Source: Fuerstiella marisgermanici (GTDB taxonomy: Bacteria; Planctomycetota; Planctomycetia; Planctomycetales; Planctomycetaceae). Taken from it: 64,000 bases of DNA. The stretch covers positions 6,295,001 to 6,359,000 of the forward strand of contig NZ_CP017641.1 in NCBI RefSeq assembly GCF_001983935.1, written 5' to 3'. Below are positions 18,246 through 27,499 of the stretch, piece by piece. The position numbers and the translations under genes are program-made. The notes below the pieces were generated by a model. It made no database searches, was not told the origin of the DNA, and saw only the letters and a list, made by a program, of their open reading frames with translations. Every line of letters begins with the position of its first letter. The first letter of the stretch is position 1.

Positions 18246-19211
18246 ATGCGACCAGGAAACTCAACACAGAGATGGTTCGCTGCCGCGGTTTGCGTGCTGG
18301 TCACATCCAGCTTTGCAAAGGCCGAAGAGGGCGTGGCGCGGATCACTGACGGCGATACCAAAGCAGGCGTCGTCAACATGTCCGGAACGAAAAAGTCCGT
18401 TCAACAGACATCGTACAGCATGCCATATGCTGCTCCGATGATGAACTACGGCGGCGGCCACCCCATGATGTATGGCGGCTACGGTCAATCAAATTACTAT
18501 CACACGGCTGGCCACGGCGTCAACTGCGCGCCTGGCGGCTACATGATGGGCGGTTATCCGGCCGATTGCTACAGCCCGATGATGGGCTACGGCGAAGAAT
18601 GTTATGACTGCTGCGATACCGGCGATTGCTGTGAAATCGGCGACTGCTGCGATGATGGTTGCGGCGAAGGCTGCTACGACGGTGGGTTTGAAGGTTGTAC
18701 CTGCGGACATGCGAACTGCAAAAACTGTCGCAGCCGAAAAGCTCGTCGACGCGCCCGCAAAGACGGCGACTGCGATGAATGCTTCTACGGGCCTGGCTAC
18801 AACGATCGAGTGCTTCGATTGTTTGCCCGAGCCACACCAAAAGGAACCTGCAACAACGCTCGCTGGCCAAAACGCTGGTGGCGTGGTCAGCAGCTGAATT
18901 ATCTGGCTCGCAACCAACGACTTTCTAACACACTGTTTGGCTGGATGGTTCCATCGGGTTGCGGCGGCCAGGGCTGCCCTCCTGTTGGCAAGTATTCCAT
19001 CACATACGCTGACCAGCCGGGCTATGCTGATCCGCGTGACGGCGGTGCTTACGGAGCTCAGGGTTACGGCGTGCCGGTTGGCGTGCCATTGGCTCCGAAT
19101 GTGCGACAAGCCTACAACTACAGCTGGGGAACACCATCCAGCCGAATCAGCCCGGTCGGCACCTATCAGGGAGCGTCCGCGCCTCAGCCGCTGTACCACC
19201 AGACCTGGTAA
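18246..19211 (+). CDS. Exported Cys-rich Gly/Tyr protein, second of the trio
   Basis: The 321-aa product has a signal peptide (about residues 1-25, ending FAKA). A Gly/Tyr/Met-rich segment (YGGGHPMMYGGYGQ) leads into a remarkable cluster with about twenty Cys in some 65 residues (from GEECYDCC to GDCDEC, roughly residues 115-180), arranged as repeated C-C-D/E-x-G-D-C-C units and followed by a basic run (RSRKARRRARK). The C-terminal third is Gly/Pro/Tyr-rich. The cluster could form disulfide cross-links or bind metals; the Asp/Glu-rich spacing favours either. No family recognised. The start at 18246 is preceded by AGGTGGAA; longer frames lack a signal peptide. Confidence 0.78.
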   Translation: MRPGNSTQRWFAAAVCVLVTSSFAKAEEGVARITDGDTKAGVVNMSGTKKSVQQTSYSMPYAAPMMNYGGGHPMMYGGYGQSNYYHTAGHGVNCAPGGYMMGGYPADCYSPMMGYGEECYDCCDTGDCCEIGDCCDDGCGEGCYDGGFEGCTCGHANCKNCRSRKARRRARKDGDCDECFYGPGYNDRVLRLFARATPKGTCNNARWPKRWWRGQQLNYLARNQRLSNTLFGWMVPSGCGGQGCPPVGKYSITYADQPGYADPRDGGAYGAQGYGVPVGVPLAPNVRQAYNYSWGTPSSRISPVGTYQGASAPQPLYHQTW

Positions 19212-19293
19212 AACGAATTCTTGAATCACCCGCAAAGTTATGCTCGCCCATTACCGTCGTTTTGTAACGGATCGGGTGAAGGAGATGGATCTC

Positions 19294-20502
19294 ATGCGAC
19301 ACAACGTTCGATTTCTCTTGTTGTCCGCGGTTACGCTGGTTTCGGCGAACAGCTTTGGAGCCGATATTCAGCAGGTTGCAGCTTTAGGCTGCACCGACGG
19401 TGGCTGCGGCGAAGCCTGCCCAGTGGAAGGCTGCTGCGAAGTGGAAGGCTGCACTTCCTTCGGGATGAAAACCACCCGCGGTAAGGCTGGAGAATGCAGC
19501 ATGGTCAGCGGTAAACTAAGCCGCAAAGATCGCCGCCAACTTCGGAAAGCCGACTATACCGAATCTGACACAGCGGGCCGCTGCAATATGCGAACCACGT
19601 GGCAGGCCTACGGCATGAACTGGACTCATCGCTGCGGACCGATTGGCCGAGCAGCACGATGGAACGTGCCCGGTGCAAAGACCCTGAAGTGGTGCTGCGA
19701 TACGAAGGGCTCGGCCGATTCCGGTTGGTCTCCTCCCGCTCGCATGCCTGTCAACTACGGCAACAGCGGCTTCGCGGCCTATCACCGAGGCCAGTGGTAT
19801 GGCACACCGGGTGGTGGCTACGGAGCGGGTGCTCCAATGGTGTACCAGCCAACAGACACAGCTCAGCTTGGCTACAGCTACGCCAACGTTCCTACGTGGC
19901 GACACGATCCATCGGCGATTCCGCCCGTGCCGTATCCCTCAAACTTCCACGCCAGAATCTGTCCCGTCGATCCTCGCTATAGCGGAGGGTGCTACACCAG
20001 CGGCAGTCAGGCAGTCATGATGAGGGCTCCTGTAATTTATGAGGGCGGCGTGATCGATGGCGGATACTGCCCATCGTGCCAGCCGGGTTTCTCTGCCACA
20101 CAGCCTCGAGTGCAAGGTGCTGGCCAGATGGCTCGTTCAACAGCAATGCCGAAGCCAGAAAGTGCAACGGCTTTGGTCAGCAACACTGCGGCCGCACCTG
20201 TGTCTGCAAAAGCAGCGTCAAACAGGAAGACCGTGAGCGTTCAGGCGAAGGACGCGAGTCTGCAGCCAGCGAGTCAGCCACCTCTGAAGGTGCCGCAACT
20301 GCAGCAAACCAGCATGCAGTCATCGCCTTCTATGCAACGGCAGAACAGCCTTCCGCCTCAGCGAGTCGCACCAGCGACTGCGACCAGCAGCCGACCAGCG
20401 CCGCGTCAGGCACCTCGCCGCACAACGCAAAGCCGCAGACCACAGAAGAGCCAATCGAATGGCTGGTTCGGCTTGCCGTCACTTGGCGAAATGAAATTCT
20501 AA
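19294..20502 (+). CDS. Exported Cys-rich protein with Pro/Gln/Ser-rich tail, third of the trio
   Basis: The 402-aa product has a signal peptide (about residues 1-23, ending SFGA) and at once a Cys cluster (seven Cys between LGCTDGGC and GECSM, roughly residues 30-68). A middle part with scattered Cys and Trp (TAGRCNMRTTWQAYGMNWTH, about 91-110) looks folded; the last 130 residues are a Ser/Pro/Gln/Arg-rich disordered tail ending in WFGLPSLGEMKF. The start at 19294 has AAGGAGA eight bases upstream. A terminator follows. No known family; with its neighbours it forms a likely operon of envelope or matrix proteins. Confidence 0.77.
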   Translation: MRHNVRFLLLSAVTLVSANSFGADIQQVAALGCTDGGCGEACPVEGCCEVEGCTSFGMKTTRGKAGECSMVSGKLSRKDRRQLRKADYTESDTAGRCNMRTTWQAYGMNWTHRCGPIGRAARWNVPGAKTLKWCCDTKGSADSGWSPPARMPVNYGNSGFAAYHRGQWYGTPGGGYGAGAPMVYQPTDTAQLGYSYANVPTWRHDPSAIPPVPYPSNFHARICPVDPRYSGGCYTSGSQAVMMRAPVIYEGGVIDGGYCPSCQPGFSATQPRVQGAGQMARSTAMPKPESATALVSNTAAAPVSAKAASNRKTVSVQAKDASLQPASQPPLKVPQLQQTSMQSSPSMQRQNSLPPQRVAPATATSSRPAPRQAPRRTTQSRRPQKSQSNGWFGLPSLGEMKF

Positions 20503-20873
20503 TCAGGCACATACCTCAAACGACCACATGCGAAAGACGCGTGGCTGGTTGATACTTAGGCGAACGGCCCGCAAGCCGTTCTACTGAATCCTGGCTGAGC
20601 CTGAACGTGACACTTTCGCGTTCAGGCTTTTTTCGTGGCCTGCCTGCAGTGCGAATACGGCGGCCAGTAAGCCGGAAGCATTGCTGCGGGTAGAACGCCG
20701 ATATGTGATGAGGGCCGATGAACCGGGCTTAACGCCCGTTGGCTAACCCAGCATTCACTGCTGACGCAGCACAACAGCGAATCTCACTGACTTGTGGCCG
20801 CGGAATAAGCTCTTCGAACGATGAAGGCTATTTCCCACGAGCCCGAACCGTTCACAACGAAACGGAGACGGCA
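20503..20873. other. Intergenic region between convergent genes
   Basis: The gap of 371 bases holds the terminator at 20598-20633. The remainder has no gene that I can support. Confidence 0.5.
20598..20633 (+). terminator. Rho-independent terminator of the exported-protein trio
   Basis: A 10-bp perfect stem AGCCTGAACG/CGTTCAGGCT with an 11-base loop is followed by six T. It lies about 95 bases after the last gene of the trio. Confidence 0.88.
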
Positions 20874-21161
20874 CTAGTCTTCGACGTTGAACTTCGGAGC
20901 TTTGAAGTCATCGTCGTCGTCGGTGTCGTCCGGAACTGGTCGGCTGGAAAGTTCTGAACTGTTGTCGGACGAGTAATCGTTGGGGCGATAGCTATCGGAA
21001 CCAGAGTTTCGGATTTCGTCCTGCATGCCACTCATGCCCTTCTTGAATTCCGAGAACCCTTTACCCAGATTTCGAGCGACTTCGGGCAACCGCTTGCCGA
21101 ACAGCAGCAGCGCCACGATTCCGACGACGATCATTTCCTGTGGACCGGGATTGAAAAACAT
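20874..21161 (-). CDS. tatA: Twin-arginine translocase subunit TatA/E, copy 2
   Basis: The 95-aa product has the TatA layout: a short periplasmic N-terminus, one membrane helix (EMIVVGIVALLLFGKRLPE, about residues 9-27) with the F-G-x-x-x-L-P hinge, an amphipathic helix (VARNLGKGFSEFKKGM) and an acidic disordered tail (DDTDDDDDF). TatA oligomers form the transport pore for folded proteins. It lies downstream of a second tatA-type gene on the same strand, separated by 76 bases. tatC is not in the window. A Tat-type substrate is encoded at 28863. Confidence 0.93.
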   Translation of the reverse strand: MFFNPGPQEMIVVGIVALLLFGKRLPEVARNLGKGFSEFKKGMSGMQDEIRNSGSDSYRPNDYSSDNSSELSSRPVPDDTDDDDDFKAPKFNVED

Positions 21162-21237
21162 GGGCTTGGCTGCACTATAAAATCGTTACTTGAAATACGA
21201 GGCTTGCGGCGTGAGCTCAAGGCTGAGCCGCGCCGTA

Positions 21238-21471
21238 TTACACCTGCTGTTCTTGCTTTGTTGAAGCCGTTTTACGGGATTCGCTGCGGTCATGTTCCAC
21301 CTTTGGCGTGTCGTCGTCAAACGGCGAATCATCTTCCGAGCCTTCTTTGATGCCCTTCTTGAAGGACGAGAAGCTCTGTCCCAGCGACTTTGCGGCACCA
21401 GGCAGCCGGTTGCCGAAAAGCAGCAACACGACAAGTCCGATGATGATCCATTCCCAAGGGCCACTAAACAT
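21238..21471 (-). CDS. tatA: Twin-arginine translocase subunit TatA/E, copy 1
   Basis: The 77-aa product begins MFSGPWEWIIIGLVVLLLFGNRLPGAAKSLGQSF... (membrane helix about residues 6-22, F-G-N-R-L-P hinge, amphipathic helix, acidic then basic tail). It is a paralogue of the downstream copy with a different tail. GGAG lies seven bases upstream of the ATG. One of the pair may act as TatB-like, but neither has the longer TatB helix, so this is unresolved. Confidence 0.93.
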   Translation of the reverse strand: MFSGPWEWIIIGLVVLLLFGNRLPGAAKSLGQSFSSFKKGIKEGSEDDSPFDDDTPKVEHDRSESRKTASTKQEQQV

Positions 21472-22076
21472 TTCGAAACTCCAGAATTTCAGAGTGCTAA
21501 CACGAGGCGACGCCTCAGCGTGATTCGAACCACCGCTCGAATACGCTTCCGTTGGTCACTCCGAAAATGCGAGCTAAACGGTGTGCGGTATTATTTTACG
21601 CGCGGAACGTCCGAAAGCATCTGGCAAAATTGCCCGATCACCTGCGGAATCTCAGATTCTATCGCCGACTGCCGGGGAATCAACGTCCGCATGTTTTCCG
21701 TTGTGTGAACGCCGGGAATTGGGAATCCGCTGCGACCGACGGCGCTACCCAAATAAATCCCCCAGCAAAATTGGAACACCGTCCCTTAGCGTGTGGCCGG
21801 GCTTGGACTGAGCGAAGCGAAGGAAACCCCGGGGGTTCACTCGTTCCTCGCTCCCAATTCCACAAGGCTCTTTTTAGTAGTGCGGGCGTCTCGCGCAGAG
21901 CGAAAAGTCGCACAGACTACGACCGAAGCCTTCTGCGGCCGAACCACTCGGATGCGTGCCACGCCGTGGATCCGTCCAGTCACGCGAAGTCCACCAGACA
22001 GCGGGCGCCGCGGTTCCATGCTCGGAGACCGCCGCTTACCTTCCCGACCAAGCCAGCGTTTCGCTACGCATCCGGC
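21472..22076. other. Large intergenic gap upstream of tatA
   Basis: This gap of 605 bases separates the tat pair from ugd, both on the minus strand. A long plus-strand open frame runs through it into the ugd antisense strand, but its composition (Arg/Ser/Pro-rich, no recognisable domain) is that of a chance frame. The region looks non-coding or decayed; no repeat, hairpin or RNA gene was recognised. Confidence 0.4.
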
Positions 22077-23420
22077 TCATTCACCCGCCGCGCCGACCGT
22101 CTCCTGAGACGCGCCGGCCGGGGAAAGGCCGATGCCTGCATAATAGAAGCCTCGACGAGCCATCTTCTTGCAGTCGTACAAGTTGCGACCGTCGAAGATA
22201 ACCGGTGCCTTCATTTTCAGCTTGATGTAGTCAAAGTCCGGTGTACGGAACTCGTTCCATTCCGTGACAATTGCCAGAGCGTCCGCGTTGGCACAGGCGT
22301 CGTAGTGGTGCTCACAGTAGGTGACGCGATCGCCGAGTTCTGCCTGTACGTTTTCGATCGCGACCGGGTCAGAAACCTGAACAACCGCGCCCGCTTCCAG
22401 CAGACTGTTGATCAGCACCAGTGACGGAGCTTCGCGGATATCGTCGGTGCGAGGCTTGAAGGACAGTCCCCAGATGGCAATTGTCTTGCCATTCAGGTCG
22501 CCGTCGAAGTACGTGTTGATCTTGTTGAACAGAACGTTCTTCTGCTGGTTGTTGGTTTCGTCTACCGTTCGCAAAATTCGGGGTTCAATACCGTGTTCAG
22601 CGGCGAGTGACGCCAGAGCTCGCACATCTTTCGGGAAACAACTTCCGCCGTAGCCCACACCGGGGAACAGGAACGAGAACCCGATGCGAGCATCGTGGCC
22701 GATTCCTTTGCGGACGTCGTTGATGTCAGCGTTGACCTGCTCGCAGATGTTGGCCATTTCGTTGATAAAGCTGATCTTGGTGGCCAGCATGCAGTTGGCG
22801 GCGTACTTCACCATTTCTGCACTCTCGATGCCCATTGCGATGAACGGTTTTTCTGTGCGCAAAAACGGTTTGTAGAGTTCGTGAACCACGTCGGCCGCGT
22901 CTTCGTCGTCGACGCCCACGACAACTCGGTCGGGCTTGGTGAAGTCGTCAATCGCCGCGCCTTCTTTCAGGAATTCCGGGTTAGACGCGGAGTAGAACTT
23001 TGTGTCCGTCTTCGCTTCAATCCAGCCGCGCACCTTGCGGTTCGTTCCGACGGGAACCGTACTCTTACACACCACAACTGCGCCGGGTTCCAGATAAGGA
23101 GCCATCGATTCAGCCGCACTTTGAACGTATTTCAGATCGGCCGCGCCACTATCATCCTGAGGGGTGCCAACGCAGATGAAGACGCATTTTGCACCTTCGA
23201 TTGCTTCGGCGTAGTTGGTGCTGAATTCCAATCGACCGGCGGCAGCGTTGCGTTTGACCAGTTCGGTGAGACCTGGTTCGTAAATGGGCACGCCGCCGCT
23301 GTTCAGGAGATCGACCTTCTTCTGGTCGACGTCCAGGCACGTCACATCATTGCCGCTTTCGGCGAAGCATGTGCCGGTTACGAGTCCCACGTAACCGGTT
23401 CCGATCATCGTCACTTTCAT
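22077..23420 (-). CDS. ugd: UDP-glucose 6-dehydrogenase
   Basis: The 447-aa enzyme oxidises UDP-glucose to UDP-glucuronate, a precursor of acidic envelope polysaccharides. It has the N-terminal NAD site (MIGTGYVGL, residues 5-13), the central dimer helix and the catalytic Cys261 in [12 protein letters not shown]. The C-terminal UDP-binding domain (about 310-435) is complete. AGGATG before the ATG is the ribosome site. Its neighbour on the same strand, 92 bases upstream, is a GT2 glycosyltransferase, so ugd likely belongs to an envelope-glycan group. Confidence 0.96.
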   Translation of the reverse strand: MKVTMIGTGYVGLVTGTCFAESGNDVTCLDVDQKKVDLLNSGGVPIYEPGLTELVKRNAAAGRLEFSTNYAEAIEGAKCVFICVGTPQDDSGAADLKYVQSAAESMAPYLEPGAVVVCKSTVPVGTNRKVRGWIEAKTDTKFYSASNPEFLKEGAAIDDFTKPDRVVVGVDDEDAADVVHELYKPFLRTEKPFIAMGIESAEMVKYAANCMLATKISFINEMANICEQVNADINDVRKGIGHDARIGFSFLFPGVGYGGSCFPKDVRALASLAAEHGIEPRILRTVDETNNQQKNVLFNKINTYFDGDLNGKTIAIWGLSFKPRTDDIREAPSLVLINSLLEAGAVVQVSDPVAIENVQAELGDRVTYCEHHYDACANADALAIVTEWNEFRTPDFDYIKLKMKAPVIFDGRNLYDCKKMARRGFYYAGIGLSPAGASQETVGAAGE

Positions 23421-23512
23421 TTTTTCATCCTGCTGCGTGTGGCAGCGGTTAACGGTTTTGGGAGTGGGACTCGCCAGAGTTCCCAGTGCTGTTTTGATCC
23501 GCGGCCCGTTGA

Positions 23513-24622
23513 TCAGGGGTTTTGCCGAATTCCGCTACGCCCCGGTGCAGTCGGGTGATTGTACTCGGAATCCAATTCTTCCAATAACTTTCGAGCCGCC
23601 GCGACGGACGCCTGAGACGTCATTGTTGACTGCTGAATGTGGTTGCGTTTGGACTTCGTCAGGTAAATGGGTCGAGCTCGCACTTGATCGTAGATTCGGA
23701 TCACGTATTCGCCCAACACGCTAATACCCAACGCATTCAATGCGCCAAAAAACGACGCCGTAATAATCGTTGATGTCCAGCCGGGGATGGCAAGCCCTGA
23801 AAACGCCTTGTGATACAAAACAAAGCTGATCGATGACAGGCAAACCAGACCAGACACGCCGGCGATGATGTAGAATAAAGTCAACGGAAACGACGAAAAC
23901 GAAAAGATGGCCGTCTTGGCGAGTTTGAACAAACCTGCAAGAGACACTCGCGGCTGGTCGTCATGGCGAGCCATCCGCTCAACCTTCACGCCCGTCTGCT
24001 GAAAGCCGATCCAGCTTCTCAGTCCGGGAAGGTAGCGTTCGCATTCCGGCAACTGCAAAAGTGCGTCCACAACGGCTCGATCCATCAAGCTAAAATTGCC
24101 CGCGTCAGTTGGCATCGGGCTGCCGGCGATGGAATTCAGGACGCGATAGAACGTGTGAAACAGAACGCGCTTCGGCAGTGATTCTTTGCGGTTGAACCGC
24201 TGAGCGTAAACGACGTCGAACCCGTTTTCCCACTCCGCCAAAAACTGAGGAATCGCGGCCGGATCGTCCTGCAGATCCGAATCCATGAGCACGACCGCAT
24301 CGCCGGAGGCATGTTCCAGTCCGGCATGGACGGCTGCCTGGTGACCGAAGTTGCGAGCAAGGTGGATGACAATAATGCGGTCATCGGTGGCTGCAAGCTG
24401 ATCAAGCAATTCGCGGCTGTCATCGCTCGACCCGTCGTTAACGTAGACGATTTCGAAGTCCGCGCAGCAATCCTTCAATACCGTTCGGACGGCGTCGGTC
24501 AACTGTTGCAGAATTGCGGCTTCGTTGTAAACCGGCATCACCACCGACACGCGAGCGTGCTGGCGGTTACGAGCGAGGGCGGATCGGTCAGCCGACAAGA
24601 AATGGTGCATCGGCGCGATCAT
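23513..24622 (-). CDS. Membrane-bound family 2 glycosyltransferase (DPM1/GtrB-like)
   Basis: The 369-aa product has a GT-A domain ([10 protein letters not shown] at about 25-34; [14 protein letters not shown]; the DxD region [12 protein letters not shown]) followed by two membrane helices in the C-terminal third, as in polyprenyl-phosphate glucosyl- or mannosyltransferases (DPM1, GtrB, ArnC). It probably makes a lipid-linked sugar donor at the inner membrane. The ATG at 24622 overlaps the methyltransferase stop in ATGA, so translation is coupled; I prefer it over the in-frame ATG at 24679. The polytopic glycosyltransferase at 25678 is a plausible user of the lipid-linked sugar. Confidence 0.9.
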   Translation of the reverse strand: MIAPMHHFLSADRSALARNRQHARVSVVMPVYNEAAILQQLTDAVRTVLKDCCADFEIVYVNDGSSDDSRELLDQLAATDDRIIVIHLARNFGHQAAVHAGLEHASGDAVVLMDSDLQDDPAAIPQFLAEWENGFDVVYAQRFNRKESLPKRVLFHTFYRVLNSIAGSPMPTDAGNFSLMDRAVVDALLQLPECERYLPGLRSWIGFQQTGVKVERMARHDDQPRVSLAGLFKLAKTAIFSFSSFPLTLFYIIAGVSGLVCLSSISFVLYHKAFSGLAIPGWTSTIITASFFGALNALGISVLGEYVIRIYDQVRARPIYLTKSKRNHIQQSTMTSQASVAAARKLLEELDSEYNHPTAPGRSGIRQNP

Positions 24623-25362
24623 TTGGTCAGCACTCCAGCCAAAGACAGCCCGGCAGGAACCGGCAGCTTGCCCATGCACCAGCGTTCTGCGGCGGCGGCG
24701 GTAAGCAAGGCGTTGTTTGTAAATCGCGAGACCTTCGGGAAGTCCGGGTGCTCACGTTTGGGGAAGACTTTCTCGACACCTCGCACGGCCATCGCCGCGG
24801 GCAGAGTGAAGCTGTTCCAATGATTCAACCAGTTGACTCGAAAGCCTGCTTCGGCCGCATGCCGGCGAAATTCCCGAGTCGTGTAGCGTCGAAAATGCCC
24901 GAGCTGTTCGTCCCAGCGACTGAACAACCACGGATAAGCGGGCACAGTGATAATGACGGCGCCGTCGTCGGCCAGAGCCTTTTTCACATGCCCTAGTACT
25001 TCAACCGGGTGTTCAACGTGTTCCAATACGTCCAGCAGAACAACGGCTTTCAAACTTTTTTCTGCGACCGGCCATGGCTGACCGAGATCATGCACGTGCA
25101 CGTCTTCGATGCCTCGTTGGCGCACGTGAGCGACCGACTCGGGCATCAGGTCGAAGCCGCTGACATCGTAACCCATGTCACGAAATTCGATCAGGTTGCG
25201 ACCGGAGCCAATACCACCTTCAACCAAACGGCCGGGTGCCGGCGCGTATTTGTTGAGCAGTCGCGTGACCAGTTGACGCTTGGCGACGTGCCACCAATAG
25301 CTGTCTTCCAGATCAACTAATTCCTGCAAATGACTGGCTTGCATGTGAGAGCTTTCGCGCAT
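24619..25362 (-). CDS. Class I SAM-dependent methyltransferase
   Basis: The 247-aa product has the Rossmann methyltransferase motifs: motif I GRLVEGGIGSGRNL (about residues 44-57, with Gly where many have Asp/Cys), an acidic residue in motif II (VSGFDLMPES), and LDVLEHVEHP as the post-I block. It belongs to the Methyltransf_11/UbiE-like superfamily; the substrate is unknown. The WWHVAKR motif near the N-terminus is common in methyltransferases of sugar-lipid clusters. A second ATG at 25344 (MQASHLQEL) is an equally plausible start. Its stop overlaps the GT2 start by four bases, so both act in one pathway by inference. Confidence 0.88.
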   Translation of the reverse strand: MRESSHMQASHLQELVDLEDSYWWHVAKRQLVTRLLNKYAPAPGRLVEGGIGSGRNLIEFRDMGYDVSGFDLMPESVAHVRQRGIEDVHVHDLGQPWPVAEKSLKAVVLLDVLEHVEHPVEVLGHVKKALADDGAVIITVPAYPWLFSRWDEQLGHFRRYTTREFRRHAAEAGFRVNWLNHWNSFTLPAAMAVRGVEKVFPKREHPDFPKVSRFTNNALLTAAAAERWCMGKLPVPAGLSLAGVLTK

Positions 25363-25677
25363 GTGTGTGGCGGATTCGACGTGGCAAATCTATCACCTGC
25401 CCGGTTTGCGTCCGGGAGTACCCCCGGTCCGGCAGCGTATTGTGAGGACTCAGCGGAACATATACGGGTCGTGCGAGTCGTGTTGATTTCACGCAACGCG
25501 CAGCTTAATCGTACGCAGCGGCGCTGCCGGCACATTCATCACGTTCGTTGAAGTGATTGCAAACGGCTGTTCAGTGTTGCGTATTGTGAACGCGGTCGAT
25601 GGCGATTGAAGGTGCCATCGCTGTTGTGACACAAAGTACAACGTGTAGAAACAAAGAGGACGCAGCACACCCACACA
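25363..25677. other. Divergent intergenic region, methyltransferase / GT-C gene
   Basis: This 315-base gap must contain the promoters of both divergent genes. I see no convincing boxes, hairpin or small gene. Confidence 0.4.
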
Positions 25678-27360
25678 ATGCTCGAACCCGCCAGACAACA
25701 TCAGCCAATCATGCGCCAGCGAACGCTGGCGATTTTGATCATCGCGCTGCTGGTTATCGTGGGGCCGCTGTTTGTGTGCATGCCGCTGAACTCCGATACG
25801 GCCCTGTTCGACGTGCAGGCCGATCGAGTTCTGCAGGACGGCGTTCTGTATCGCGACATCATCGAACCGAACCTGCCGGGCGTCGTCTGGGTTCACCTCG
25901 CGATTCGCAGTGTATTGGGCTGGTCGTCCGAAGCCATGCGATTTGCCGACCTGTTGATCTTTGGTGGCGTCCTGTTGCTGGCCGGAAAAACGCTCACCCT
26001 CGCACGCCCTGTTCGTTTATCGTCTGCGGACGCGTCTCTCACGAACGAACTCAACGGGGGACGAGCAACAACGACAAATGAAGCGATCAAAGGCCAGCGC
26101 AGGATTACGACCTTCACTGCCTTCGCCTTGTTCTTCTACCTTTCCTGCAACGAATGGTGCCATGCTCAGCGAGATACCTGGATGCTTCTGCCTGCGATGG
26201 CGGCCGTCTGGTTGAGACTCAAACGCAATCACGGTTCCGCATCCTTTGGCGTTGACACATCGTTGTCGTTACTGGAAGGCGTGTGCTGGGGAGCCGCTTT
26301 CTGGATCAAACCACACGTCGCCATCCCCGCATTATGCGTTATTGCGGTCGACCTATTTTCGCGTCGACGCAGCGGCGTCTTCCTCGAAACGGCGATGGTG
26401 ATTGCAGGCGGAATGCTGGTCGGACTGCCGGGCATCGCGTGGATGACTTACAGCGGAGCGTGGCCGCATTTCTGGGACATGATGCTCGAATGGAATCCGG
26501 AATACCTTAAGGCCGGTCGCGAACGGCAGAGTGTCGAACGTTGGGTGCTGATGTTCCGACGCTTCTATCCCTGGTGGCTCGTACACCTGGTGGCCTTGCC
26601 GGTGGCGATTGCGCGGTTAAGAAACGTATTGCGGCGTCGCCTTGCGGCCCACGAACATGCTGGTGGCGCGGTTGAAGGCCACTTGGCAGGCATCAGTGCT
26701 TTCTATGTCGGTTGGCTGCTTCAATCGTTGGCTCTGCAACACGCGATGGACTACATCCACGTGCCCGCCATCGTGTTGGGGCTGCTGGTCATCGCATCGC
26801 ACGAATGGAATCTCGCGATCTCCATTCGCAAACCGGTTATCGCCGCCTTCTTACTGCTGGCCATGTTGGCGTCGCCAATTCTGCGGCCCGAACGGCTTTC
26901 GAAATGGACGGCGTGTGTCAAAGAAGGCAGCTCACCTGCACTGAAAGCCAAACTGGCTCATGGAACGTTTCCAAACTGGAACGAACTTCACGACGTGGCG
27001 GAATTCCTTCGTGACCAGAACGTGAACGACTACGAACTGACGTGCCTGAACGTCCACAGCGTACACCTGTTTCGTGAACTGGACGTGCAACCCGCCACGC
27101 GCTACTGGTGCGTGAAAATTCTGCAGGAATTGTTTCCGTCTCGAAGCAGCCAAATCGAAGGCGCGGTCAAAAGCAGCGACGGTCGCTTTATCGTCACGGA
27201 GTCGATGGAGACCGGGCTCACGGGCGCGACCGCTTTGCCAACGTCCTATCCATGGAACCTTCCGGTCGTGTTCGAAAGTGGAACCTACCGAGTTCATGCA
27301 GTGACGCGGCCGGCTGACGCTCAAGCTGCGGCGATGGGCGACTCAATCCGATCGTTCTGA
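25678..27360 (+). CDS. Polytopic GT-C-type glycosyltransferase (GT39/ArnT-like)
   Basis: The 560-aa product has about ten hydrophobic helices. After the first helix comes the GT-C acidic motif (NSDTALFDVQADRVLQDG, Asp40), followed by a Y-R-D-x-x-E-P-N-x-P-G motif, a pattern typical of family 39-like transferases that use polyprenyl-phosphate sugars on the outer face of the inner membrane. The soluble C-terminal part holds Cys/Trp/Arg patches without a known domain. It lies divergent to the methyltransferase-GT2 pair, which could make its donor. An internal ATG at 25711 is an alternative start. Acceptor unknown. Confidence 0.82.
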   Translation: MLEPARQHQPIMRQRTLAILIIALLVIVGPLFVCMPLNSDTALFDVQADRVLQDGVLYRDIIEPNLPGVVWVHLAIRSVLGWSSEAMRFADLLIFGGVLLLAGKTLTLARPVRLSSADASLTNELNGGRATTTNEAIKGQRRITTFTAFALFFYLSCNEWCHAQRDTWMLLPAMAAVWLRLKRNHGSASFGVDTSLSLLEGVCWGAAFWIKPHVAIPALCVIAVDLFSRRRSGVFLETAMVIAGGMLVGLPGIAWMTYSGAWPHFWDMMLEWNPEYLKAGRERQSVERWVLMFRRFYPWWLVHLVALPVAIARLRNVLRRRLAAHEHAGGAVEGHLAGISAFYVGWLLQSLALQHAMDYIHVPAIVLGLLVIASHEWNLAISIRKPVIAAFLLLAMLASPILRPERLSKWTACVKEGSSPALKAKLAHGTFPNWNELHDVAEFLRDQNVNDYELTCLNVHSVHLFRELDVQPATRYWCVKILQELFPSRSSQIEGAVKSSDGRFIVTESMETGLTGATALPTSYPWNLPVVFESGTYRVHAVTRPADAQAAAMGDSIRSF

Positions 27361-27499
27361 CTCGATCGTCGAAGAGTTGCTGGAACTGCGCGGCAGGCCG
27401 CCGTCATAATGCAGATCCGCTGCCACAACCATGTGTATCGACCAGCTGTAACCCGACGTCGATAGTGGCCACTTCCAACGAATCCGCCGGAACGAGATC

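Noticed and set aside
21552-22424. Plus-strand open frame of 290 codons across the intergenic gap into ugd
   Set aside because: Half of it is antisense to ugd and the rest is Arg/Ser/Pro-rich with no family resemblance.
22695-23558. Plus-strand open frame of 287 codons opposite ugd
   Set aside because: Antisense to a clear UDP-glucose dehydrogenase; no ribosome site or domain.
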